Source: SYHX01 sp049317645 (GTDB lineage Bacteria > Bacteroidota > Bacteroidia > UBA7662). From it: a stretch of DNA of 64,000 bases. Made by a program: the position numbers and the translations under genes. This document shows, one piece after another, positions 51,897 through 59,832 of the stretch. The stretch is taken from contig JBMOHV010000001.1 of the NCBI GenBank assembly GCA_049317645.1, positions 6,661 through 70,660 on the forward strand, in the 5' to 3' direction. The notes under the pieces were generated by a model. The model saw only the letters and a program-made list of their open reading frames with translations, did no database searches and was not told the DNA's origin. How positions within the stretch are numbered: position 1 is the stretch's first letter; the number at the start of each line of letters is the position of its first letter.

Positions 51897-53146
51897 AAAC
51901 CCTGCAACTGGGCATCCTGCGCGAATCCAAAAACCCACCGGACCTTCGAACCCCGCTGGTCCCCGACGATTGCCGTCTCCTCTTGTCGCGGTTCCAAGGC
52001 CTCCGTATCGTGGTACAGCCGTCTTCATTTCGGTGTTACAGCGATGACCAATACCGAGCAGCGGGATGCTTGATCTCCGAAGACCTGAGCGAATGTCGTT
52101 TGGTTTTGGGCGTGAAAGAAGTGGATCCCGTTCAGCTTTTGCCTGGCCTGGCCTACGCTTTTTTTTCGCATACCATCAAGGCCCAGCCTTACAATCGCTC
52201 CATGATGCAACACATGGTCCGGGAAGGGATCAGTTTGTATGATTACGAGTTAATGACCGACCAAAGGGGTCGTCGAACCGTGGCTTTTGGTCATTGGGCC
52301 GGTATCGTTGGTGCCTGGCATGCCCTGCGTATGCGCGGTCTCCGCAACGGCCATCCTTCGGTCCCCACCGCCGCCGAGCTGGGCTCCTACCAGGGCCTGC
52401 TGGATTCCGTCACCGATCTTCAGCTGGATGCGGCCCTCTTTTTGCTTTGTGGCAACGGCCGCGTGGGCCAAGGCGCCCTCCAAATGCTCCAAGCGGCGGG
52501 TGTTGAAACGTTCCATCCGGAGCAAATCCTGGAATTCCCGGACAAGCCCTGGTCCCAAATTCATTCCAAAGCAGGGCTGGTGGTCCTTCAATCCCGGGAT
52601 ATCGTATCTCCCAAGAAAGGGGGGCCTTATGTAGAATCCGATTATTACCAAACGCCTGAGGACTACGCTTCCAATATGGCACCCTTTTTGCGACGGGCGG
52701 ATGTTCTGATCAATACCATCTACTGGGATCCTCGCGGTCCACGGCACTTCGAGGCCCCCGATATTCGCCATTCTACGTTCAGGGTTTCCCAAATCGCTGA
52801 CATATCCTGCGATATCGAGGGCTCTGTCCCGATCACAACCCGGGCCTCCCGCATCGATGACCCGTATTACGGCATCTCTCGTTCCACTTTATCAGAAATA
52901 GCACCTTGGGATTCCAACGGGGTGGATATCATGGCCGTTGATAACCTCCCCTGCGAGTTGCCTCGTGAAGCCTCCCAAGAATTTAGCCGGGCTTTGTTGC
53001 AACATTTCATAACACCCTACGTAGAAGATTCCCTGTCATCCGGGCTGGGTGAACCGCAACAATCCCTCCTTTCCAGAGCACGTTTGTTGGAACAGGGTCG
53101 CCTGCACCCGAATCAAGCCCACCTGGCGAGCTACGCCGCCCTCTAA
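51893..53146 (+). CDS. alanine dehydrogenase/PNT-N-like NAD(P)-dependent oxidoreductase
   Basis: This 417-residue protein has an AlaDH/PNT N-terminal domain (LGILRESKNPPDLRTPLVP) and a Rossmann region (about 185-330). The string YAFFSHTIKAQPYN resembles saccharopine dehydrogenases of the lysine-forming type. Its substrate is uncertain: saccharopine-like or another amino acid. The ATG at 51893 overlaps the peptidase stop (ATGA), so it is translationally coupled. Length is longer than alanine dehydrogenase, which supports the saccharopine-like subgroup. Confidence 0.72.
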   Translation: MKTLQLGILRESKNPPDLRTPLVPDDCRLLLSRFQGLRIVVQPSSFRCYSDDQYRAAGCLISEDLSECRLVLGVKEVDPVQLLPGLAYAFFSHTIKAQPYNRSMMQHMVREGISLYDYELMTDQRGRRTVAFGHWAGIVGAWHALRMRGLRNGHPSVPTAAELGSYQGLLDSVTDLQLDAALFLLCGNGRVGQGALQMLQAAGVETFHPEQILEFPDKPWSQIHSKAGLVVLQSRDIVSPKKGGPYVESDYYQTPEDYASNMAPFLRRADVLINTIYWDPRGPRHFEAPDIRHSTFRVSQIADISCDIEGSVPITTRASRIDDPYYGISRSTLSEIAPWDSNGVDIMAVDNLPCELPREASQEFSRALLQHFITPYVEDSLSSGLGEPQQSLLSRARLLEQGRLHPNQAHLASYAAL

Positions 53147-53199
53147 GAACCATTTTCGCCTTCTACCCCGTACTTTTACCTTTCATTCGACGACCAAAT

Positions 53200-54051
53200 A
53201 TGGACGAAGATTACGAAAAACCCTACGTCCCCCTTTGGACGGCCCAAGAGGCTCGAGCCTTGGTGATTAACAACGCCTGCCTTGGTATCATTGGGTTTTA
53301 TCTCGTACGAATTCCCCTTATTCTACTTTCTTATCTTTTGGCCCAGCTTGAAGGCTTAAGGCCCGAACTTCATTATTACGGCCTGGTAATTGACAAAATT
53401 TCCAATGACTCGGTTATCCAGGGAGCTGGTTGGTCCGGCGGATCCACCATAGGGGCGTATTTCATTGGCCCCCTCGTATTTGCTTTTGCTGCCATCTACC
53501 TATTGCAGCGTTGGGAGTATTTGTGGTTGAACGGGATATCACTTGGATTGATCATTTGGACCAGCTTGCACGGCTTTAGCCGTTTGTTATGCGGTGCCGT
53601 GGCCGGCATTTTTATTCCCAAATATGTGGGGCAGGTCTTTGTCGCTACCGGAATCAGTCTGGGCGTTCGGGTTTTGTTAGGGATTGCGGCCTTTGGCATC
53701 TTTCTAGCGGTGGCCCGTTTCTTCCTACCCCCTCTTTTGTTCAACGGACGCGAACAAAGGGTGGCCGAAGACGAAGGTTCTCGGGGTGAATTTGTGCGAT
53801 ACACCCTCTTTCTTCCCTGGCTTTTGAGTTCCTCCTTCATCGCTCTCATTCACGGGATTCGGGGCCATTATTACGAAGTCATCATACAATTTTTGTTAGG
53901 TCTGGTGGTTCTGCATATTTACCATCAGTTCCGCCCCCAAAAACCCGAATACAATGTACCCATCCCCGAACAAGGTCGACCTCGTGTTGATTTCCGGCTT
54001 TGGGTTGCGACTGCATTGGTCTTTCTTTTGATTTTTATCTTGTTTTTTTAA
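53200..54051 (+). CDS. integral membrane protein of unknown function
   Basis: I do not recognise this 283-residue protein. It has an N-terminal acidic segment (MDEDYEKPYVPLW) and about seven hydrophobic helices at roughly 22-46, 88-102, 105-122, 145-178, 205-222, 228-240 and 264-283, with an Arg-rich loop between residues 182 and 200. No catalytic motif is evident. A near-consensus -7 element, TACTTTTA, lies at 53171-53178. It stands between the dehydrogenase and the rhodanese gene on the same strand but with its own likely promoter. Confidence 0.7.
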   Translation: MDEDYEKPYVPLWTAQEARALVINNACLGIIGFYLVRIPLILLSYLLAQLEGLRPELHYYGLVIDKISNDSVIQGAGWSGGSTIGAYFIGPLVFAFAAIYLLQRWEYLWLNGISLGLIIWTSLHGFSRLLCGAVAGIFIPKYVGQVFVATGISLGVRVLLGIAAFGIFLAVARFFLPPLLFNGREQRVAEDEGSRGEFVRYTLFLPWLLSSSFIALIHGIRGHYYEVIIQFLLGLVVLHIYHQFRPQKPEYNVPIPEQGRPRVDFRLWVATALVFLLIFILFF

Positions 54052-54129
54052 CCAGCTCTTCGCCTACCACCCTTTTTTCGTTCACCCTTTTACCTGATTC
54101 GATTTCATCCTGTCCCTCGCGATTTACCT

Positions 54130-54426
54130 ATGACCACCCAGCCCCTAGAATCCATACGCTCTGGAACCTTTGCCCTGATTGATGTTCGCACCACCGACGA
54201 ATTTCAACAAGACCATATCGAAGGCAGCATCCATATTCCCCACCAAGAAATCCTGGACCACAGCGAACGCATCGCCCAATTGCCAGAACCTCGCTTCCTC
54301 TATTGCCGCAGCGGAGCCCGCAGTGCCTTGGCCATGCAAATGCTTCAACAATGCGGAGTTACCGAGCTTTTTAATGCAGGAGGCATCGAAGATATGCGGG
54401 AATTGTTGCGGGACGCTGCCCTTTAA
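54130..54426 (+). CDS. single-domain rhodanese-like protein
   Basis: This 98-residue protein has one rhodanese domain. DVRTTDEFQQDHIEGSIHIP is the typical first motif, and the active-site Cys is in LYCRSGARS (about 59-67), the six-residue loop form CRSGAR. It could carry persulfide sulfur or act as a GlpE-type thiosulfate sulfurtransferase; the substrate is unknown. It ends convergently 4 bases over the Y-family polymerase. Confidence 0.9.
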   Translation: MTTQPLESIRSGTFALIDVRTTDEFQQDHIEGSIHIPHQEILDHSERIAQLPEPRFLYCRSGARSALAMQMLQQCGVTELFNAGGIEDMRELLRDAAL

Positions 54427-55640
54427 CCCAAGCCGCCGGCCCATCGAAGGGCCTTGTTTCCAAATCGCTCCTTGAGGCGATCCAAGGTCTTGTGCAGGGC
54501 ATCTTCCTCGGTAGGATCCCCGAACAAATCCAGCTGAGCCCCCACCCTGCTCAATTCACTCAGGCGCAGGCCCACCAAACGAACCCGCATTCGCCGGGTG
54601 TACAGGCGTTCAAACAAGGTACAGGCGCTGTCCATCAGCACCCGGTCCGATGCCGTGTAAGGGATCTTTTGTTGCCTGCTGACCGTCTCAAAATCGGCGT
54701 AACGCAGGCGAATCGTCAGGCATCCGCAAACCAAACCCTGCGAACGCAGCTCGTGACCCAGGCCTTCAGCGAGGGAGCGGAGCTTGGTTTTGAGGAAGGA
54801 AGGATCGGCGCTATCCTGATCAAAGGTTCGTTCGGCCGAGATAGACTTTTGTTCGCGGTAAGGGAGAATCGGCTGATGATCCACCCCCCTGGCTTTCTCC
54901 CAAAGCGTCACACCGTTCTTTCCAAAAAGCCGAACCAGGTACTCGCAGGGAACTTCTTGCAATTGATGAATCCGGCCCAAACCCAGCTCTTCCAACTGAG
55001 AGGACCAAACAGGGCCCACCATCGGGATTTTTCGGACCGGGAGCGGAGCCAAAAACCGAGCCTCGTCCCCGTTCCTAACACAATATTGGTTATCCGGCTT
55101 GGCCTGACCGGTCGCCACCTTGGAAACAGTTTTGTTCACCGAAAGACCCAACGAAGAAGGAAGCCCTGTTTCGCGGGTGATGCGGCTGCGCAGCTCCGAA
55201 GCCAAGCGCAGACAACCCAGATACTTATCCATTCCACTCAAATCAGCGTAAAATTCATCCACCGAAGCCTTCTCTACGACGGGCAATGTCTCCTGAATCA
55301 ACGCGGTAACCATCCGGCTGTATTCCCCGTATTGCTCGGAATGGCCGCGTACCAAAACAGCCTCGGGGCATAACCTCAACGCCATCCGAACGGGCATCCC
55401 CGACGAAACCCCCATGGACCGTGCTTCGTAACTGCAGGACGAAACCACCGCCCGGTCACCGCCTCCCCCAATAATCAGAGGTTGGCCCCTCAATCGACCG
55501 TCCAAGAGTCGCTCGACCGACACAAAAAACGTATCCAGATCCAAATGCAAAACACAACGTGTTCCTTCAAAGGCCCTGGATTCGTCCCCAAAAAAGAAAC
55601 CGGGCTCAGGCGGCAAAGGAGGCAGATTCAAGAGAGACAT
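54423..55640 (-). CDS. Y-family DNA polymerase (DinB/ImuB-like)
   Basis: This 405-residue protein is a translesion polymerase. The catalytic acidic residues are present: LDLDTFFVSVE and SVDEFYADLSG supply the Asp and Asp-Glu needed for metals, so it looks active, unlike typical ImuB. The little-finger domain is at about 240-345, and near the C-terminus QLDLF is a canonical beta-clamp-binding motif. The ATG at 55640 overlaps the DnaE2-like gene by 35 bases. It is the last gene of an operon with a DnaE2-like polymerase and a LexA-like regulator. Confidence 0.9.
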   Translation of the reverse strand: MSLLNLPPLPPEPGFFFGDESRAFEGTRCVLHLDLDTFFVSVERLLDGRLRGQPLIIGGGGDRAVVSSCSYEARSMGVSSGMPVRMALRLCPEAVLVRGHSEQYGEYSRMVTALIQETLPVVEKASVDEFYADLSGMDKYLGCLRLASELRSRITRETGLPSSLGLSVNKTVSKVATGQAKPDNQYCVRNGDEARFLAPLPVRKIPMVGPVWSSQLEELGLGRIHQLQEVPCEYLVRLFGKNGVTLWEKARGVDHQPILPYREQKSISAERTFDQDSADPSFLKTKLRSLAEGLGHELRSQGLVCGCLTIRLRYADFETVSRQQKIPYTASDRVLMDSACTLFERLYTRRMRVRLVGLRLSELSRVGAQLDLFGDPTEEDALHKTLDRLKERFGNKALRWAGGLG

Positions 55641-58617
55641 ACGCCCGCTTGTGCATGGATGAAACTTCGACAAAACGATAATCGTACTCTTCACGAAGGA
55701 TACCGCTCAATCGGTAAATCCCCCGACCCTTCCAAGGCCATGACTTCCACTGAGGCGGAAAATGCACCGTATCCACCCAAGAACCCGACGGATCCCTCCA
55801 GGTCCCGAAAGCCATCCGCTCACCCCGAACCGTACGCACAGTCCGAATATGCACCGTATACAGATCCAGGCTCACCACGGTCCCCGTCGGTATCGTCGCA
55901 TCCCAAGCCAGGGGGGAACCGTAACCGGACCGGTCGACCAAATCAAAGGGAGAAACCAGCGGAAAACCCAGCAATTCCATTTCGTCGTACGCCTGACGAA
56001 TCCGATCCAACGGCAGCAAACCGACCCCATCAACCGAACCTTGGACCGCTGAGGGTAACACAAAAGGTTGAAGGGGCTCCGCTTCGAACAAAACCGAAGA
56101 CACCGATCCGGAACGAGAACCCTGAACCCCGCTGCTATAAAACAAACGCAGAGCCCACAGAGCCAAGGATCGCGTAGGCTGCAAGCAACGCAACGCCCCA
56201 ACCCTCCATAACAAAAGAGACTGCTCCAAACCCAGCCCCGAACGCCGGCAGAAATCTTCGACACTGTGGTACAGTCCACCGCTGCTTCGAGCCTTGAGAA
56301 GGCCCTGAACACTGCGTTCTTCCAACCCGCGAATCCAAGCCAAACCCAAACGCAAGCAAGAACCCTCCAGCGAAACAACGGCCGTGCTGTATTGAACACA
56401 GGGCCCCTCCACCACGGCCCCCAAACGTCGGGCCTCCTCCAAATACTCTTCGGCGCTGTAAAATCCGCCACCGTTGTTCAATACCGCCACCATATAAGCC
56501 AAGGGGGCATACGCCTTCAGATAAAGGCATTGATAACTTTCGACCGCGTACGACGCCGAATGACCCTTGGCAAAAGCATAGCCGGCAAAACCGGCCATCT
56601 GCCTCCAAAGCTCACGGGCCAAAACCTCCCCGTGCCCCAACCCCACGGCCCCGGACACAAAACGTTGCTCCAAATCCTGCAGTTCGGTCAAACCCCGGTG
56701 CTTGCCACTCATGGAACGCCTCAAGACATCGGCCTCGGCCAAATTCAAACCACCCAAAACATGCGCCACCCGGATAACATCTTCCTGGTAAACCATCACC
56801 CCGTGGGTTTCCGGTAACAAATTCCGTAGCGCTTCCGGTGCATCCAAACGCAGTTCAGGGCAACGCTCCCTTTCGATATAAACCCGCATCATACCCGATG
56901 AGGATACCCCCGGTCGAATGACCGAACTCGCCGCCACCAAACCCAGGTAATTATGAACCCGTAATTTGGTTAATAACATGCGCATCGCCGGGGATTCAAT
57001 ATAAAAACACCCCACGCTCTTGCTTTGCTCCAGCAAAGAACGAACCCTTGCATTGCGCTTCAGGCGATGGATATCCCTCAAAATGCGAGTCAGCCCCTCG
57101 CTCCGAACCGGCCCCATCATCCCCAAAGTGTCTTTGATTTTGGCCAAACCCCGCTGGCTGAGCAAATCAAATTTGTGAAACCCCAGATCCTCGGCCGAAT
57201 GCATGTCCAGCAGAGCCGTAGGAAACCCTTTGGGAGGAAAAAAGCAAGCCGTGTACCGTTCCACCGGAAAATCCGTAATCAGTACACCGCCGGCATGAAT
57301 GCTATGATGGGAAGGCATCCCCTGCATCCGGTCGGCATAATGCAAAACCAAACGCCCCGTACGATCCAGCACCCCGCGATCCGCACCCCGCATACCTGCC
57401 AAAGCTTCGATCTCATCACCGGGAAGGCCAAAGACCTTGCCCAATTCACGGACCGCCGAACGATGCTGATAACAAACATGCGTTCCCAAAAGAGCCACGT
57501 GGGGGAATCGACGAAAAACATATTGCAACACCGCATCCCGATCTTGCCACGAAAAATCCAAATCAAAATCGGGAGGGTTGCGTCGATACAGGTTAATAAA
57601 CCGCTCAAAAAACAAATCCAATTCCAACGGATCCACGTCCGTAATAAAAAGCAAGTACGCCACCAAGCTGTTGGCCCCGCTTCCCCGACCCACATAAAAA
57701 AATCCCGATTCCCTGGCAAATTTGAGGATCTTCCAATTGATCAAAAAATAAGCTACATAGCGCTTTTGTCGTATGATCATCAATTCTTTTTCCAAACGCT
57801 GTTGCAATTCAGCTGGAGGATTTGCATACCGATGCCTGATCCCGGAACGAGCCAGAAAACACAAAAAGCGATAATCCATTTCCTCGTTGCCGGTGTACTT
57901 CGAAAGGTTTTTGTGTGGAAAAGACGAACCGATTTCAAAATAGATGCGGCATTCATCCAGCAGCCTCGTCGTTCGGTAGAGTAGTTCTGGACACGAATTG
58001 AATCGTTCGAAAACAAGAACGGAAGACTCCAAAAGATCCCCGGAAGAAGCCTGATCGTAGGTGGAATCCAGATTTGATAACAACAAATTGTGATGAATCG
58101 CCCGCAGCAAACGATGCAGAGCGCGATCCTCCGCCCGCAACAAGGTCGCTGTCTCCATGGCCAGCATCTTGTTCCAAGTCACCCACGATGACAAGTCCCC
58201 AAAACGATGCAGATCCCTGGACGACAAGCCCACCCATTCCCCTTCCCGAAGGCGGTGTCCCGGACCCCGGGGGCCTTCGTAAATCACCCAGAGATCGGGG
58301 TGGGGTTCAGCAGGACAAGGCCACGCGCCCCCTTCCCTCAAAAAAATCGTTAAGCGTCGGCAAATTTCTTCGTAGCCCCTGTTATTCCGGGCCATTAAAA
58401 CATAATCCCGTCGCTGACCGCTGCGACAGTCCAGGCCCACCAAAGGACGAATCCCGTAGCGGGGGGCCAATCGCATCCAGTCCGCCACCCCGGCTGTGGT
58501 ATTGATATCCGTCAAAATCAGGGTATCCCAACCGCATTCGGAGGCCCTTGCAAGGATTTGCTCCGGAGAACAAACCCCGTAACCCAGACTGAACCGGCTG
58601 TGAACCCGCAGGTACAT
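55606..58617 (-). CDS. DnaE2-like DNA polymerase III alpha subunit (C-family)
   Basis: This 1003-residue C-family polymerase starts with a PHP domain (LRVHSRFSL), has the catalytic PDFDLDF and the later Asp in FHKFDLLSQRG, and ends in an OB-fold. It lacks the long C-terminal tau-binding region of replicative DnaE, and length and neighbours point to an error-prone DnaE2-type enzyme. It starts 3 bases after the HTH/S24 gene and overlaps the Y-family polymerase by 35 bases. Together these suggest a damage-inducible mutagenesis operon. A replicative DnaE elsewhere would be expected; it is not in the window. Confidence 0.88.
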   Translation of the reverse strand: MYLRVHSRFSLGYGVCSPEQILARASECGWDTLILTDINTTAGVADWMRLAPRYGIRPLVGLDCRSGQRRDYVLMARNNRGYEEICRRLTIFLREGGAWPCPAEPHPDLWVIYEGPRGPGHRLREGEWVGLSSRDLHRFGDLSSWVTWNKMLAMETATLLRAEDRALHRLLRAIHHNLLLSNLDSTYDQASSGDLLESSVLVFERFNSCPELLYRTTRLLDECRIYFEIGSSFPHKNLSKYTGNEEMDYRFLCFLARSGIRHRYANPPAELQQRLEKELMIIRQKRYVAYFLINWKILKFARESGFFYVGRGSGANSLVAYLLFITDVDPLELDLFFERFINLYRRNPPDFDLDFSWQDRDAVLQYVFRRFPHVALLGTHVCYQHRSAVRELGKVFGLPGDEIEALAGMRGADRGVLDRTGRLVLHYADRMQGMPSHHSIHAGGVLITDFPVERYTACFFPPKGFPTALLDMHSAEDLGFHKFDLLSQRGLAKIKDTLGMMGPVRSEGLTRILRDIHRLKRNARVRSLLEQSKSVGCFYIESPAMRMLLTKLRVHNYLGLVAASSVIRPGVSSSGMMRVYIERERCPELRLDAPEALRNLLPETHGVMVYQEDVIRVAHVLGGLNLAEADVLRRSMSGKHRGLTELQDLEQRFVSGAVGLGHGEVLARELWRQMAGFAGYAFAKGHSASYAVESYQCLYLKAYAPLAYMVAVLNNGGGFYSAEEYLEEARRLGAVVEGPCVQYSTAVVSLEGSCLRLGLAWIRGLEERSVQGLLKARSSGGLYHSVEDFCRRSGLGLEQSLLLWRVGALRCLQPTRSLALWALRLFYSSGVQGSRSGSVSSVLFEAEPLQPFVLPSAVQGSVDGVGLLPLDRIRQAYDEMELLGFPLVSPFDLVDRSGYGSPLAWDATIPTGTVVSLDLYTVHIRTVRTVRGERMAFGTWRDPSGSWVDTVHFPPQWKSWPWKGRGIYRLSGILREEYDYRFVEVSSMHKRAYVSLESASFAA

Positions 58618-58620
58618 TGT

Positions 58621-59427
58621 TCATTCGGGCTTCATGCTGTAAACAAGACCCTGCAATTCGGCAGCGAGGGACTGAAGGCGAGGAAGCATCGCGGTATCCT
58701 TCAACGGATCGCTGCCGGACAAATCCGGCAATCGAAACGAGAGGTAGCCCAACGCCCTCCAAACCTCCATGACCTGATCCAACGAAACCCGGTACGGCTG
58801 ATAGGCCGGATGATCCGATCGAAGTTCAAGGTGATCCTGATCCAACGCTGGGTAAACGCGCTTGTAGACCAGACCATCGCCACGGGACAAAACCACCGCG
58901 CATTGGCCGGCCCGGAGGCTGCGCCAATCGGCGATAAATTCGGCCACCACGTAGGATCCGTCGGGAACCGGCAGCATGCTGTCACCCTTAATTTGAAAGA
59001 GACGGTAGGTCCTCTCGGCGCTCAGCTCCGGAACCGGCAAACGAAAAGCCGGCAAACGAGCCACATAATCGGCATCCCGATGCCCCTGCAAATAACCGGC
59101 CGCCGCCTGATCCGGAACCAGACTGATACGCTCCTTGAGATCCGAATCCCCGACCCCAACCGTGAGTACCCTCAGACCATCCCCGGCCGCTCTGGACGAA
59201 AGCGAAGGACCCCAGCCCCCCGATTCCCCGTCTTCCTGCAACAGATCCTCCAAGGTGCAATCAAACAAGCGGGACATGGCCAACAAAACGGTGGAACGAG
59301 GCTCGGCCCTACCCTCCTCGTAGGATCCAATCACCGAACGCCCCACCCCCAAACGCTCCGCCAATTCCTCCTGGGTCCAACCCAGACGCTTCCGCATCCA
59401 ACGCATATTTCCAGCCAAACAAGTCAT
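58621..59427 (-). CDS. HTH (XRE) / S24 peptidase-like transcriptional regulator
   Basis: This 268-residue protein has an N-terminal helix-turn-helix (about 6-62; RLGWTQEELAERLGVGRSV) and a C-terminal LexA/UmuD-like S24 domain. The Ser of KGDSMLPVPDGSYVV and the Lys of LVYKRVYP form the likely Ser-Lys dyad. The Ala-Gly cleavage site of LexA is not obvious in the linker. It is the first gene of the polymerase operon and probably its damage-sensing repressor. A perfect 9-bp inverted repeat lies upstream. It is not LexA itself, as the DNA-binding domain is of XRE rather than winged type. Confidence 0.85.
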   Translation of the reverse strand: MTCLAGNMRWMRKRLGWTQEELAERLGVGRSVIGSYEEGRAEPRSTVLLAMSRLFDCTLEDLLQEDGESGGWGPSLSSRAAGDGLRVLTVGVGDSDLKERISLVPDQAAAGYLQGHRDADYVARLPAFRLPVPELSAERTYRLFQIKGDSMLPVPDGSYVVAEFIADWRSLRAGQCAVVLSRGDGLVYKRVYPALDQDHLELRSDHPAYQPYRVSLDQVMEVWRALGYLSFRLPDLSGSDPLKDTAMLPRLQSLAAELQGLVYSMKPE

Positions 59428-59451
59428 AATTCAAGGGTTTAAAGAACCCCG

Positions 59452-59499
59452 TAAAGATAAATACTAAATTTATTGGTTTTTCTATTTTTATTAGTATTT
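59452..59499 (-). promoter_or_regulatory. promoter and candidate operator of the polymerase operon
   Basis: The minus strand reads TATCTTTA at 59459-59452, one base off TAnnTTTG, 24 bases before the ATG at 59427. Overlapping and upstream lies a perfect inverted repeat: AAATACTAA (59459-59467) and TTAGTATTT (59491-59499), with arms 23 bases apart, so the centres are 32 bases or about three helical turns apart. The region is far more AT-rich than its surroundings. Such spaced half-sites suit a dimer or tetramer of the adjacent HTH/S24 regulator. Confidence 0.5.
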
Positions 59500-59574
59500 A
59501 AAGAAAAATCCATCTCGCTTTCGCTCAAAACCGCCTCCCAACCCAAGGCAGCCGTATATTTGCGACCGCTCAAC

Positions 59575-59648
59575 GGTTCCGTAGCTCAATTGGATAGAGC
59601 ATCTGACTACGGATCAGAAGGTTTGGGGTTCGAATCCCTACGGGACCG
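59575..59648 (+). tRNA. tRNA-Arg (anticodon ACG)
   Basis: A full cloverleaf is present. The acceptor stem GGTTCCG (59575-59581) pairs with CGGGACC (59641-59647); the D-stem is GCTC/GAGC; the anticodon stem TCTGA/TCAGA encloses CTACGGA with anticodon ACG at 59609-59611; and the T-arm is TGGGG TTCGAAT CCCTA. The discriminator is G at 59648. CCA is not encoded. Anticodon ACG, read as ICG after deamination, decodes CGU/CGC/CGA arginine codons. Confidence 0.95.
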
Positions 59649-59676
59649 CACGCGATTTTTTTACGCTCATCCTGAA

Positions 59677-59714
59677 GGGGGATTACGACTCAACAACGTA
59701 ATCCCCTTTTTTTT
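59677..59714 (+). terminator. intrinsic terminator after tRNA-Arg
   Basis: A perfect 10-bp stem (GGGGATTACG, 59678-59687, with CGTAATCCCC, 59697-59706) and a 9-base loop is followed by eight T residues. It lies 29 bases after tRNA-Arg and ends that transcript. Confidence 0.92.
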
Positions 59715-59770
59715 GATTCGTCCCTTCCATTCCTCCTGTGCTCCCTATTTTGACACTATCCTCCGCTTAT

Positions 59771-59788
59771 GATTCGGCACGCCGAATC
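59771..59788. repeat. 18-bp palindrome (8-bp arms) upstream of the GH16 gene
   Basis: GATTCGGC and GCCGAATC are perfect inverted arms separated by AC. The palindrome lies 44 bases before the ATG of the GH16 gene. The tight symmetry without a T-run suggests a protein-binding site rather than a terminator, but no regulator is known for it. Confidence 0.6.
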
Positions 59789-59832
59789 GCACAGGCTCCC
59801 TACCCCACTCCATCCTTCTCAAACCCGTACCC

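Noticed and set aside
59750..59773. Sigma-70-like promoter TTGACA...TATGAT before the GH16 gene
   Set aside because: The spacing is only 12 bases, too short for sigma-70, and other genes here use the Bacteroidota consensus.
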